This document shows, in pieces, positions 7,260 to 15,319 of a stretch of 44,421 nt of DNA. Position 1 is the stretch's first letter. The number at the start of each line of letters is the position of its first letter. Below the pieces are notes generated by a model. The model saw only the letters and a list, made by a program, of their open reading frames with translations, made no database searches and was not told where the DNA came from. The position numbers and the translations under genes are program-made. The stretch spans positions 1 through 44,421 of the forward strand of contig WQSR01000017.1 in the NCBI GenBank assembly GCA_009787785.1, read 5' to 3'. Source of the DNA: Defluviitaleaceae bacterium (GTDB lineage Bacteria > Bacillota > Clostridia > Lachnospirales > WQUN01).

Positions 7260-10037
7260 TTGCCATCGCCGAGACCCCCCCGAAAGTCGAGCCGCCTCGC
7301 AAGGCATATGCGTATCTTGTTTTTTCTTATCCCGGCGTTGAGCATGGCTGCTATATTAATAATGGGTTCGTCCATATCCAGGGATATCGCCGATGACGCC
7401 GCCGTGCGCATGTCGCGGCAATATGCCATCGAAGCCGCCGCCAATTTCCAGACATTTATGAACCCGCACATGCGGATGATGCAACAAATGGCCCATTCCA
7501 CCGCCATAGCGCGGTGGCTGGCCAACGAGGATAACCCGGAGGCAAAGGCCACCGCCTTTGAAACCATGATGGGGTACGCCGTGGCCTTGCCCTATGCCTA
7601 TTATATGTTCACGGTCTATGACACATGGCGCGGCTATAATTTTTATACCACCATAACGGTGGATGAGTTCGCGCCCTGGGGGCGGTTGTCCGGTGGCGAC
7701 GCAAGCCAGTGGTTCTTTGACACATTGGAGGCGGAGTTGCCTTTTGTTTTTAACATACAGCGCACCCGGCCGGACGAAGACGGCAACTGGTGGCTATACA
7801 TATGGTCCAATCACCGGATTTATTATCAGGGGCGCGTGGTGGGCGTCTTTACCTTGGGCTCCCCCTTCTCCGCTGTTTTTAACGCCACCTTCGGCGGCTT
7901 TGATACCGACAACAGGCGCGGGTATCTTTTGGACCAATACGGCATGGTGCGCCTGGACAGCACCGGGATTTTGGAAACCGAGGTGGACGGGATTCCGGTG
8001 TTCCCCACTGTGCCTGAGATATACGGCAACCCCGGCCTGGTATATGGCATCAGCAACCATTTGCGTCTGCTTCAGGGCGGGCGGTTTCCTTTGGGCACCC
8101 CCACATATGACGCTGTGCGCCTGGAGCGCGGCGCGTTTCGCTATGCCAGCATTTCCCCCATTGTGGAGACCAGCTGGTCCATCATGGTGCTTTCAGCCCG
8201 GGAGGGCGGCCTTACCATGCGGTATATGCCAATCATTGTCACCACGGTTTTGTCGCTGGCGTCCTTTGTAGTGCTGGGCGGGCTAATGGTGCGCCGTTTG
8301 GTATTAACGCCCTTGAAAAAGCTGTCCCATAGCACGGCGGAAATCGGCAGGAATTTCAACGCCAACATCTACGGCTCGAACCGTGACGATGAAATCGGCG
8401 ATATATCCCAAGCCATTCAAAATGTACTGCGCCAGATAAGCGATTTGCGCGAGAAGGAGCAGGTGGCGGAAATCGCACAGCAAACCATGGAGCTGACCCG
8501 CAAGCTGGTGGACAGCGCGCCTGTTTTGATTGAATTGTGGGAAGCGGACGGGTCTGTATGCGTGGGCTGTAACAAATATTTGTTAAATACTTTTGAGCTG
8601 TCCAACGAGAACGACTTCGGGGACAATTGGCTGGATTTCAGCGCGCCCATTCAGCCCTGCGGGGCTTCGGCTCTGGAGCTGAACAAGCGGCTTATCCTTC
8701 TTGCCAACGAGGAAGGGTATTCCCGGCGGGAATGGCTGTTCATTTTGCCAAGCGGCGAGGAACTGCCCGCCGACAGCACCTGGATAAAGATTGAACACTA
8801 TGGCAAGTCCATGATTATCGCCTATAGTATTGACCTGCGCCCCATCAAGGCCGCGATACAAGCCCAGGAGAGCAACAAGGCGAAGGGCCGCTTCCTGGCC
8901 CGGATGAGCCACGAAATCCGCACGCCTTTATCCGCCGTGCTGGGCATAGCGGAAATCCAATTGCGTGGCCAAAACCTGTCGCCCATGGCAGAGGAAGGCT
9001 TCGCCAAGATTTATGACTCGTCGAAGACCCTCCTCACCATTGTGAACGACATTCTGGATTTCTCCAAAATCGAATCGGGGAAAATGCCGCTTTTGAACGA
9101 TGTCTACGATGTGGCACAGCTGGTGGCCAATGTGGCACAGTTGCACCTGGTGTATGTGGAGCACAAAAACCTTAGCTTCCAAATGCGCATAGACCCCACC
9201 CTCCCCACCCGGATGAAGGGCGACGTGGTGCGCATACGGCAAATCATTAATAATTTGCTGACCAACGCCTTCAAGTATACCCCCTCCGGCACGGTGACGC
9301 TGTCCCTGCACTGCGAAGCCGACGGCGAGGATTTTGTGATTCTAATCATTTCCATACAGGATACGGGCAACGGCATGTCCCAGGACCAAATCGACGCCGC
9401 CAAGGGCGAATACATCCGCCTGCACGACCATGAGCGGTCCTATGTGAGCGGCACGGGGCTGGGGCTCCCCATCGTATACAATTTGGCGCAAATGATGGAC
9501 GCATCCATCCAATTGACCAGCGAGGTGGGCAAGGGTACCTTCGTCACCGTCCGCGTTCCGCAAAAAATTGCGGGCACTGACGTGCTGGGGCAGGAAATGG
9601 CTGACAAGCTACAGCATTTTGAGGGGGGTATGTGGGCCATGCCCCACGAGCTTGGGTTTGTGCCCAAGCAGATGCCCCACGGCCGTGTTCTGGTGGTGGA
9701 CGATGTGGACACCAATTTATATGTAGTGGAGGCCATGCTTGAATCCTTCGGCCTGAACATTGAGCTATGCGAAAACGGCCAGGACGCCATAGACAAAATC
9801 GCCCAGGGCAAGGTTTACGATGTTATTTTCATGGACTATATGATGCCGGACATGGACGGCATGGAAACCACACGCTACTTGCGGGATATGGGATACACCC
9901 GCCCCATTGTGGCCCTCACCGCCAACGCCATAAAGGGACAAGCCGAGCGGTTCATGGAAAATGGCTTCTCCGGGTTCATGACCAAGCCCGTGGATATGAA
10001 GATATTAAATTCCTACCTAATGCGGTTCGTGGGTTAG
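7260..10037 (+). CDS. Hybrid sensor histidine kinase with C-terminal receiver domain
   Basis: A 925-aa membrane sensor. Order: basic N-terminus, membrane segment (about 19-40), extracytoplasmic Cache-like sensor (about 41-320), second membrane segment (about 322-345), HAMP, a PAS-like region (about 425-530), HisKA with H551 in MSHEIRTPLSA, HATPase with N box INNLLTNAF, DTGNGM and GTGLGLP, then a receiver with D859 in IFMDYMMPDMDG and K909 in MTKPVD. No HPt domain or separate response regulator is adjacent, so the phosphate acceptor beyond D859 is unknown. I prefer the TTG start at 7260 (GAGGAAGG 7 nt upstream); an in-frame ATG at 7200 has no ribosome binding site. The stop overlaps the convergent transporter gene by 4 nt. 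Confidence 0.9.
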   Translation: MPSPRPPRKSSRLARHMRILFFLIPALSMAAILIMGSSISRDIADDAAVRMSRQYAIEAAANFQTFMNPHMRMMQQMAHSTAIARWLANEDNPEAKATAFETMMGYAVALPYAYYMFTVYDTWRGYNFYTTITVDEFAPWGRLSGGDASQWFFDTLEAELPFVFNIQRTRPDEDGNWWLYIWSNHRIYYQGRVVGVFTLGSPFSAVFNATFGGFDTDNRRGYLLDQYGMVRLDSTGILETEVDGIPVFPTVPEIYGNPGLVYGISNHLRLLQGGRFPLGTPTYDAVRLERGAFRYASISPIVETSWSIMVLSAREGGLTMRYMPIIVTTVLSLASFVVLGGLMVRRLVLTPLKKLSHSTAEIGRNFNANIYGSNRDDEIGDISQAIQNVLRQISDLREKEQVAEIAQQTMELTRKLVDSAPVLIELWEADGSVCVGCNKYLLNTFELSNENDFGDNWLDFSAPIQPCGASALELNKRLILLANEEGYSRREWLFILPSGEELPADSTWIKIEHYGKSMIIAYSIDLRPIKAAIQAQESNKAKGRFLARMSHEIRTPLSAVLGIAEIQLRGQNLSPMAEEGFAKIYDSSKTLLTIVNDILDFSKIESGKMPLLNDVYDVAQLVANVAQLHLVYVEHKNLSFQMRIDPTLPTRMKGDVVRIRQIINNLLTNAFKYTPSGTVTLSLHCEADGEDFVILIISIQDTGNGMSQDQIDAAKGEYIRLHDHERSYVSGTGLGLPIVYNLAQMMDASIQLTSEVGKGTFVTVRVPQKIAGTDVLGQEMADKLQHFEGGMWAMPHELGFVPKQMPHGRVLVVDDVDTNLYVVEAMLESFGLNIELCENGQDAIDKIAQGKVYDVIFMDYMMPDMDGMETTRYLRDMGYTRPIVALTANAIKGQAERFMENGFSGFMTKPVDMKILNSYLMRFVG

Positions 10038-12475
10038 GCTATTTTACGGCGGAGCCATACCGCGCCCAGTTCAATCAGGTACATGGCTACGAAGATGACG
10101 AGAATGGTGGTGGTCAGGTTGGGGAAATGCACCTGCCGCACGGCGCGGCTGATGAGCATTCCCACGCCTCCCGCGCCTACGATGCCCAAGGAGACCGAGT
10201 CGGCGATATTGGCCTCCAGCCGAATGGCAATCCACGCGATGAAGGCGGTGAACACGCCGGGGAGCAACCCGTGGAGGATGATTTGCGCCCGGTTGGCCCC
10301 GGTGGCGCGCATGGCGTGGATGGCGGCGTATTCCTGTTCCTCTATGGTGCCGATGAAGGCGCGGGTCAGGTAGCCCACCGTGGAGAACACCAGCCCCACC
10401 ACGGCGGCGGTGGGCCCGAAGCCCAGGCTGGCCACCACCATAAGTATCAGCACCAAGGACGGCACGGCGCGGATTAGGCTTACCGTCCCTTTTATTACAT
10501 AGCCCAGCCCTTTGCTGGGTGCGATATTGTCCGCCGCCAGGAAGGCGAGGATGAGGGCGATGACGCAACCCACCGCCAGTCCGCATACGCCAATGGCCAG
10601 GGATACCAGTAGCTGGCGCAGGATTTCCGGCAGAGCCGAGGGGTTGAAGGCCCAAAAGCGGGAGAGGACATGGCCCGCGTTTTGTAGGCGGTCAAAAAAT
10701 TGTGGCAAATTCAAGTCCAGCCGGTAGGCCGACGCGAAGAAGAGAACCGCCACGGCAACGGGACGGAGGAAGGCCAGCCGGGGGGGCTTTGCCCGTTGCT
10801 TTTCCAGCCGTTTGCGTAGGAGGTTCATGAGCAATTCCGTGGCCAGCACCATGGCCATGAGAATCAGAATCAGTGACATGGCCCGCCGGAAGCCACGCAA
10901 ATCCAGGTTGGCCTGGATGAGGAAGCCCAGTCCTCCCGCGCCCACCATGCCCAGCACCGCCGATGCCCGGATGTTGATTTCGAAGGAAAATAATGTCCAG
11001 TTGACCCAGGCGGGGATAAAGGCGGGGACCAGGCCGTGGAAGAGTACCTGCCAGTAGCCCGCGCCGGTGGAGCGCAGGGCTTCCAGCCGGGTGCCGGCGA
11101 TATCGTCCATGGAGTCGGCGTAGGAGCGGGCGAGGAAGCCCAAAGTGGCCAGCACCAAGGCCATGACGCCCACCATGGGGCCGATACCGAAGATGAAAAT
11201 CATCACCGTAGCCCAGATGAGTAGCGGGACGTTGCGCAAAAAGGATACGCAGAAGCGCACCAGCACCCGTACCGGGGGGAGGGGGTTCATTTCCTTGGAC
11301 ATGAGCAGGCCCAGCAGAAAGGCCAAAACAGCGGATATGTAGGTGCCCACCACGGCGAAGAGCAAAGTATCCAGCACCCGCGCCCAGATAATGGTAAAAT
11401 TTCCGCTCACATAGTCCACATTGGGCGGCAGGAAGTTGGCACTGAAGAACTGCACAAACCGCGGGAACCCAGTCAGCACGTGGAGGGGATTGACCCGGAT
11501 ATAGCGAAAAGACAACGCGATGATGGACAGGACGAAAATAAAAAGAACGAACCTCGGGGGCCCTGCCCCCGAACCCCCGCAAGCTTTTGAAAAAGCTTGA
11601 CCAAAACTTCCAAGTAAGCCCGCGCCCTGCGCGGGCTTCGATAAAGTTTTTGCCGCGCTTTTTTCAAAAAGCGCGTGGGGTCCGGGGCAAAGCCCCGGTG
11701 CCTTTACCCTCGGAGCCTCCCCGCCATAAATAACCCCCACCACCTCATCCGTCAGCATATCCGGCGCGCCGTCGAAAACCACCGCGCCGTCCTTCAGCCC
11801 CACAATTCGGGTAGCGTATTCCCGGGCAAAGGAAACCTGATGAAGGTTTACAATGCACGCCAGCCCCCGCTGGCGCACCGCGTCCTGTAAGCAATCCATG
11901 ACAGACTTGGCCGAGGCCGGGTCCAAAGAAGCGATGGGCTCGTCAGCCAATAACAGCTTGGGCCGTTGCATCAAAGCCCGGCATATCCCCACCCGTTGCA
12001 TCTGCCCGCCAGACAGCGTCCCCGCCCGCTGACGCGCCTGGTTCTCAAGACCCACAGTAGCCAGCAAGGCCAGGGCCTCTTTTTTATCCGCAGGAGCATA
12101 CGCCCCAGTCAAGCTCCGGTACAGCGGCACCTCCCCCAGCCGCCCATGCAACACATTGGCCAGCACAGGGGTACGCGCAATCAAATTATGCTGCTGGAAA
12201 ACCATGCCCATTTGAGCGCGCAAAGCCCGCAAACCGCCCCTGGGCAAAGCCGTTACCGATTCCCCGCGAAAGCATACCTCCCCGGAGGTGGGCTCCACCA
12301 GCCGGTTAATACAGCGCAACAAAGTAGACTTCCCCGCGCCCGAGGGCCCGATAACCGCCACCAGCTCCCCCGGCCTTACGTCCAGGTCTACGCCGTCCAG
12401 GGCAAAGGCGCTACCGTCATAGCTCTTGCGCAAGCCCCGCAGAGACAGTAAGGGCTCACTGCTCGGACAAATCAA
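10034..12475 (-). CDS. Fused ABC importer: PhnC-like ATPase + two PhnE-like permease domains
   Basis: A single 813-aa reading frame. Residues 1-255 are a PhnC-type ATPase (Walker A GPSGAGKST, signature LSGGQMQR, Walker B LLLADEPIASLD). Residues about 259-308 are a Gly/Ala-rich linker coded by a palindromic repeat. Two PhnE-type permeases follow, each with an EAA-like loop (first ...EALRSTGAGYWQ..., second ...HAMRATGANRAQ...). The family normally imports phosphonate or phosphite, but the operon sits behind a TPP riboswitch, so thiamine, a precursor or a phosphate ester is the more likely cargo (inference). The TTG start at 12475 overlaps the end of the binding-protein gene by 20 nt and has GAGG 9 nt upstream. 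ATPase-permease fusion is unusual for this family; sequencing error is unlikely because the frame stays open across the whole repeat. Confidence 0.88.
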   Translation of the reverse strand: MICPSSEPLLSLRGLRKSYDGSAFALDGVDLDVRPGELVAVIGPSGAGKSTLLRCINRLVEPTSGEVCFRGESVTALPRGGLRALRAQMGMVFQQHNLIARTPVLANVLHGRLGEVPLYRSLTGAYAPADKKEALALLATVGLENQARQRAGTLSGGQMQRVGICRALMQRPKLLLADEPIASLDPASAKSVMDCLQDAVRQRGLACIVNLHQVSFAREYATRIVGLKDGAVVFDGAPDMLTDEVVGVIYGGEAPRVKAPGLCPGPHALFEKSAAKTLSKPAQGAGLLGSFGQAFSKACGGSGAGPPRFVLFIFVLSIIALSFRYIRVNPLHVLTGFPRFVQFFSANFLPPNVDYVSGNFTIIWARVLDTLLFAVVGTYISAVLAFLLGLLMSKEMNPLPPVRVLVRFCVSFLRNVPLLIWATVMIFIFGIGPMVGVMALVLATLGFLARSYADSMDDIAGTRLEALRSTGAGYWQVLFHGLVPAFIPAWVNWTLFSFEINIRASAVLGMVGAGGLGFLIQANLDLRGFRRAMSLILILMAMVLATELLMNLLRKRLEKQRAKPPRLAFLRPVAVAVLFFASAYRLDLNLPQFFDRLQNAGHVLSRFWAFNPSALPEILRQLLVSLAIGVCGLAVGCVIALILAFLAADNIAPSKGLGYVIKGTVSLIRAVPSLVLILMVVASLGFGPTAAVVGLVFSTVGYLTRAFIGTIEEQEYAAIHAMRATGANRAQIILHGLLPGVFTAFIAWIAIRLEANIADSVSLGIVGAGGVGMLISRAVRQVHFPNLTTTILVIFVAMYLIELGAVWLRRKIA
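11553..11700. repeat. Palindromic repeat embedded in the transporter coding region
   Basis: An imperfect inverted repeat of about 148 bp. The outer arms (CGGGGGCCCTGCCCC... and, reversed, CCGGGGCTTTGCCCC...) and the inner arms (around AAGCTTTTGAAAAAGCTT and GCGCTTTTTTCAAAAAGCGC) pair over about 55 bases. The centre is a perfect 10-bp hairpin, AAGCCCGCGC-CCT-GCGCGGGCTT. It lies exactly where an intergenic phnC/phnE junction would be and is translated as a linker of about 49 residues. Confidence 0.8.
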
Positions 12476-13352
12476 TTTCCAGCACCTCAGCCATGGATAT
12501 CAAATGCTGTATCTGCCCGTCATCAGGCAACACAAAGCGCGTATCCGGCGTACCAAAACGCACCCCAAAATACTCCTCATTGTCATAGGCCAGAATAAAC
12601 GCCCGCACCCTTTCCACCAAATCCCCCGGCAAATGCCCCGCCGCGATATACCCCGGGAAAGGTATAATCGCCGTACTTCCGATAACACGCACGTCGTCAG
12701 CCGCGATAAGCCCCGAGGCAATCATATTCCCCAGGTTCAAATTCCCCACCGCCGCCGCGTCAAAATCACCATGAACCACACCCATGATACTGGCCGGTTG
12801 CCCACCGGAAAAAGCCACCGTGCTGAAAAACGCCCCGGCTTCAATTTCCATACGGCTCAACCCGAACACATCCATCAAGTGATACATAGGATAAAAAAAG
12901 CCCGAAGTGGACGAAGGGCTGATAAAGGCAAAGCTTCGCCCTTCCATGTCAGCCAGGCTGTGAATGTCATCATGTGCCGTGATAAACACCGTCTTATTTA
13001 TCGAAGCCGGATTGTCCGTCACCGCCAGCCGCTCCACTTCCATGACTTCCCGCGCCAGCAAATACACGAAGGGCGAGCCCCACATTATGTCCAAGTTCCC
13101 CGCCCGCATGGCCTCAATGCCCACCAAATGGGTAGCGTCCTCGATGATACGCACCTCCATCCCGATATACTCCGCCAGCCCCGCCCGAAAATCCTCAAAG
13201 GCCGCCACGGACTGGGGATTCCCGTCATCCACCAGCAAGGCAATGCGCAACTCCGTCAGCGCGTCCGCGCCCCCTTCACCCGCCTCCGTCGCACACCCCG
13301 TAAAAAGCACCGCCAACACCCACAGCAAAAATACAATGCCTAATACCTTCAT
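12456..13352 (-). CDS. PhnD-like ABC transporter substrate-binding lipoprotein
   Basis: A 298-aa protein with a lipoprotein signal (hydrophobic stretch then LFTGC) and the PhnD-type binding fold: a stretch reading ELRIALLVDDGNPQSVAAF, the segment LDIMWGSPFVYLLA, the ligand-site region FAFISPSSTSGFFYP and GDFDAAAVGN. It captures the ligand outside the cell and delivers it to the fused permease/ATPase coded downstream with a 20-nt overlap. GGGAGG 9 nt upstream supports ATG at 13352; an upstream in-frame extension to 13412 runs through the riboswitch terminator and is not plausible. The family suggests phosphonate, the riboswitch suggests a thiamine-related ligand. Confidence 0.9.
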   Translation of the reverse strand: MKVLGIVFLLWVLAVLFTGCATEAGEGGADALTELRIALLVDDGNPQSVAAFEDFRAGLAEYIGMEVRIIEDATHLVGIEAMRAGNLDIMWGSPFVYLLAREVMEVERLAVTDNPASINKTVFITAHDDIHSLADMEGRSFAFISPSSTSGFFYPMYHLMDVFGLSRMEIEAGAFFSTVAFSGGQPASIMGVVHGDFDAAAVGNLNLGNMIASGLIAADDVRVIGSTAIIPFPGYIAAGHLPGDLVERVRAFILAYDNEEYFGVRFGTPDTRFVLPDDGQIQHLISMAEVLEIDLSEQ

Positions 13353-13381
13353 AACCACTTTCCTCCCGTAATAGAATAAAA

Positions 13382-13450
13382 TAAAAAACCGCTCCCTGCC
13401 ATTGCGCCCCACCGGGATAATCCACCGGTAGGATGCAACTCAAGAAACGG
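13382..13450 (-). terminator. Riboswitch-controlled intrinsic terminator
   Basis: On the minus strand a long imperfect hairpin runs from CCGUUUCUUG (13450-13441) to CAGGGAGCGG (13398-13389), with an inner 14-15 bp stem closing on CCUACCGG/CCGGUGGG. It is followed directly by UUUUUU (13388-13383). It lies between the TPP aptamer and the binding-protein start, the usual place for an expression platform. Confidence 0.8.
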
Positions 13451-13469
13451 CACGTCACCTGACACAGCC

Positions 13470-13577
13470 ATTGCTCCCTACGCTAGAATTATCTAACAGG
13501 TTCAAAGGGTCAGGTTATTAACCTTCTCAGCTTGAGCGAAGCGCGCACCCGCTCACATAAGCTCCCCTGCAATTGCC
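13470..13577 (-). promoter_or_regulatory. TPP (THI-box) riboswitch aptamer
   Basis: The minus strand carries the conserved elements in the right order: P1 5' strand with GGGG-AGC (13567-13561), GCUGAGA (13533-13527), ACCCUUUGAACCUG (13511-13498), UUAGAUAAUUCUAGCGUAGGGA ending near 13475 and the P1 3' strand GCAAUGG. THI boxes bind thiamine pyrophosphate and switch off thiamine synthesis or uptake genes. The next gene in the same direction is the PhnD-like binding protein, with a terminator between. Confidence 0.93.
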
Positions 13578-13581
13578 CGGG

Positions 13582-13610
13582 AGTGTAACATAGTGTTTAC
13601 ATCGCGTCAA
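13582..13610 (-). promoter_or_regulatory. Promoter of the TPP-riboswitch transport operon
   Basis: On the minus strand TTGACG (13610-13605), 17 bases, TACACT (13587-13582), just upstream of the aptamer. It overlaps a divergent candidate promoter for the plus-strand gene at 13659. Confidence 0.7.
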
Positions 13611-13624
13611 ATCAATGCCATAAT
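13596..13624 (+). promoter_or_regulatory. Candidate promoter for the duplicated helical protein
   Basis: TTTACA (13596-13601), 17 bases, CATAAT (13619-13624), about 35 nt before the ATG at 13659. It overlaps the divergent promoter of the riboswitch operon. Confidence 0.5.
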
Positions 13625-13658
13625 ACCCACAAATCCATCCATCGAAGGGAGCCTTCCC

Positions 13659-14453
13659 ATGAAACCCCTCAGCAAGGAGAGCCTGTACGCCATCACCGAC
13701 CTTACGGCGGATAAAATCATTAGAATGAGCGACGACGATTTGCTCGCCTATCAGGAAACCCTGACCAACGCCGTCAACCTCTTCCCCGTACAACGTAGCC
13801 GGCTGGAAGACGCCTTCGCCAAAATGGATTATGCCCCGGTTATGCAGTGGATAAAATCCATGCGCAACACCCTCAACCAAATCCACGCCGACAACCTGGC
13901 AAAAAACTGCGACAAGCAGCTCACCCTCTACCAGGATATAGACAACATAAAGCACGACCGGCTAAAGACCTTCATCGACTACACCATGGAAACCCTGGCC
14001 ATGCTCTACAAGGACATACAAAAGGTACTGGATGAGCAAATGGCCCTGGAAGTACAGGCCAGCCCCCAGATAAGCTTCGCCAAGCGCGCCCGCGAACAGC
14101 TGGCCACCATCACCGAAATCAACGAAACCACCCTCGAACGCATGAAGGACGACCAGCTAAAAAGCTACGTAAAAGCCCTCTCCAACTTCCCGGAGGAAAG
14201 CATCTCCCAGGTAGAAGGGCTAAAGGGTGCCTTTAAAATAAAGAACTACGCCTCGGTAATGCGCTGGCTGGGCGTACTGGAGGGCGCGCTGTCCCAAATC
14301 CACGCCGACGGCCTGGCCGAGGAATGCCGCCGCCAAATTAACTTGAACAACGACTACAGCGTCATCCGCCACGAAAAACTAGAGCTGTTTATCAACTATA
14401 TCCTCAAATCCATTTCCATCCTCAACGACGACATCGGCTCCCTGAAAATATAA
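13659..14453 (+). CDS. Protein of two tandem helical repeats, unknown function
   Basis: A 264-aa, highly charged, apparently all-helical soluble protein. It is built of two copies of a domain of about 115 residues (about 5-122 and 143-260). Shared landmarks are DDDLLAYQETL / DDQLKSYVKAL, DYAPVMQWIKSMRNTLNQIHAD / NYASVMRWLGVLEGALSQIHAD (compared in parts), KHDRLKTFIDY / RHEKLELFINY and a final LYKDI / LNDDI. I do not recognise the family. Size and helical make-up recall four-helix signalling modules such as HPt domains, but no phospho-accepting His motif is evident. GAAGGGAG 7 nt upstream supports ATG at 13659. It is divergent from the riboswitch operon. Confidence 0.8.
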   Translation: MKPLSKESLYAITDLTADKIIRMSDDDLLAYQETLTNAVNLFPVQRSRLEDAFAKMDYAPVMQWIKSMRNTLNQIHADNLAKNCDKQLTLYQDIDNIKHDRLKTFIDYTMETLAMLYKDIQKVLDEQMALEVQASPQISFAKRAREQLATITEINETTLERMKDDQLKSYVKALSNFPEESISQVEGLKGAFKIKNYASVMRWLGVLEGALSQIHADGLAEECRRQINLNNDYSVIRHEKLELFINYILKSISILNDDIGSLKI

Positions 14454-14548
14454 ACCAGTAGATTTTCCCAAACATAAAAGCCCTCATTCTACACGGCGCA
14501 AGCAAAGCACTGTTGGCGGCATACGCATTCCATTGCTATGGTGGTTTT

Positions 14549-15070
14549 TTAGTGCAAGGAAATCAATGCTTCTATCGTTTGATTTAACAAGGTAATATCC
14601 CTTTCTTGTATAATTTCACCTATTCCTTCTTCTCTTTCACTTCTTGCAGATATTTTTTGGTTTGTTATTATTTTTAGAGCTTCATGCAATCCATACCAAC
14701 GCACTTCGGTTTGTTCATCTAACTCAATTTCTGTTAGGCTTTGAACCCCTTTTATTCCCTTTGCTTTCATTATGAAGCAAGTGTTTATGCCATTCCAATC
14801 ACACGTTTTGCTGTTTTCTTCGATTATTCCGAGTGTGTGTAATATTTCGCTTTCACAGCCTGTTTCTTCAAGGGTTTCTCGAATAGCTGCCTGTTCGGGC
14901 GTTTCACCTTCTTCAATTCCTCCGCCGGGAAGTGTATAGAACTTAACCTTGCCAACATATAACACTGCCACTAAATTTTCATCATCTAAAAGCACAACTC
15001 GAACGGATTGATGTTGCTTCGCAACAGCATCAAAAGTTTCCTTATATGTTATGCGTTTCAATAAATTCAT
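14549..15070 (-). CDS. NUDIX hydrolase
   Basis: A 173-aa protein with a complete Nudix box, GGGIEEGETPEQAA followed by IRETLEETG, which binds Mg2+ and hydrolyses a nucleoside diphosphate linked to another moiety. The substrate cannot be deduced. AGGAG lies 9 nt upstream of ATG 15070; an upstream extension to 15115 would read through a leader hairpin. It is visibly AT-richer than the transporter genes to its left and starts an accessory stretch that runs to about 20.5 kb. Its leader carries the same hairpin as the transglutaminase-like gene at 17126-17989. Confidence 0.9.
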   Translation of the reverse strand: MNLLKRITYKETFDAVAKQHQSVRVVLLDDENLVAVLYVGKVKFYTLPGGGIEEGETPEQAAIRETLEETGCESEILHTLGIIEENSKTCDWNGINTCFIMKAKGIKGVQSLTEIELDEQTEVRWYGLHEALKIITNQKISARSEREEGIGEIIQERDITLLNQTIEALISLH

Positions 15071-15105
15071 TTTTATAAGCTCCTGTCCAAAATATGATTT
15101 TTTCG

Positions 15106-15130
15106 CACGTACCACGACTGCAGTGGTACA
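15106..15130 (-). promoter_or_regulatory. Leader hairpin shared with the gene at 17989
   Basis: On the minus strand UGUACCAC, 7 bases, GUGGUACGUG: a 7-bp stem (GUACCAC/GUGGUAC) 35 nt before the NUDIX start codon. The same 18 stem-side bases occur at 18015-18037 with a 5-base loop. Confidence 0.55.
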
Positions 15131-15319
15131 TTACTTTCATAAGGTTGCCTTTACAGGTGTGTAGCGTTATTGTATATCTGCTTCGCATAGTATGCAACAC
15201 GTTGTCTGAACCTCATATAAATGCCAGTCACATTCACAAAATCTTTGCATAAAATATATTATAGCAACGCGTACTCTCGCAAAGGTGTGTCGACAGTACG
15301 CTTTTTTGTGGAGGTATAT

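Noticed and set aside
10034..13352. Phosphonate uptake as the function of the importer
   Set aside because: The family name suggests it, but no phosphonate-degradation gene is nearby and the TPP riboswitch points to thiamine metabolism.
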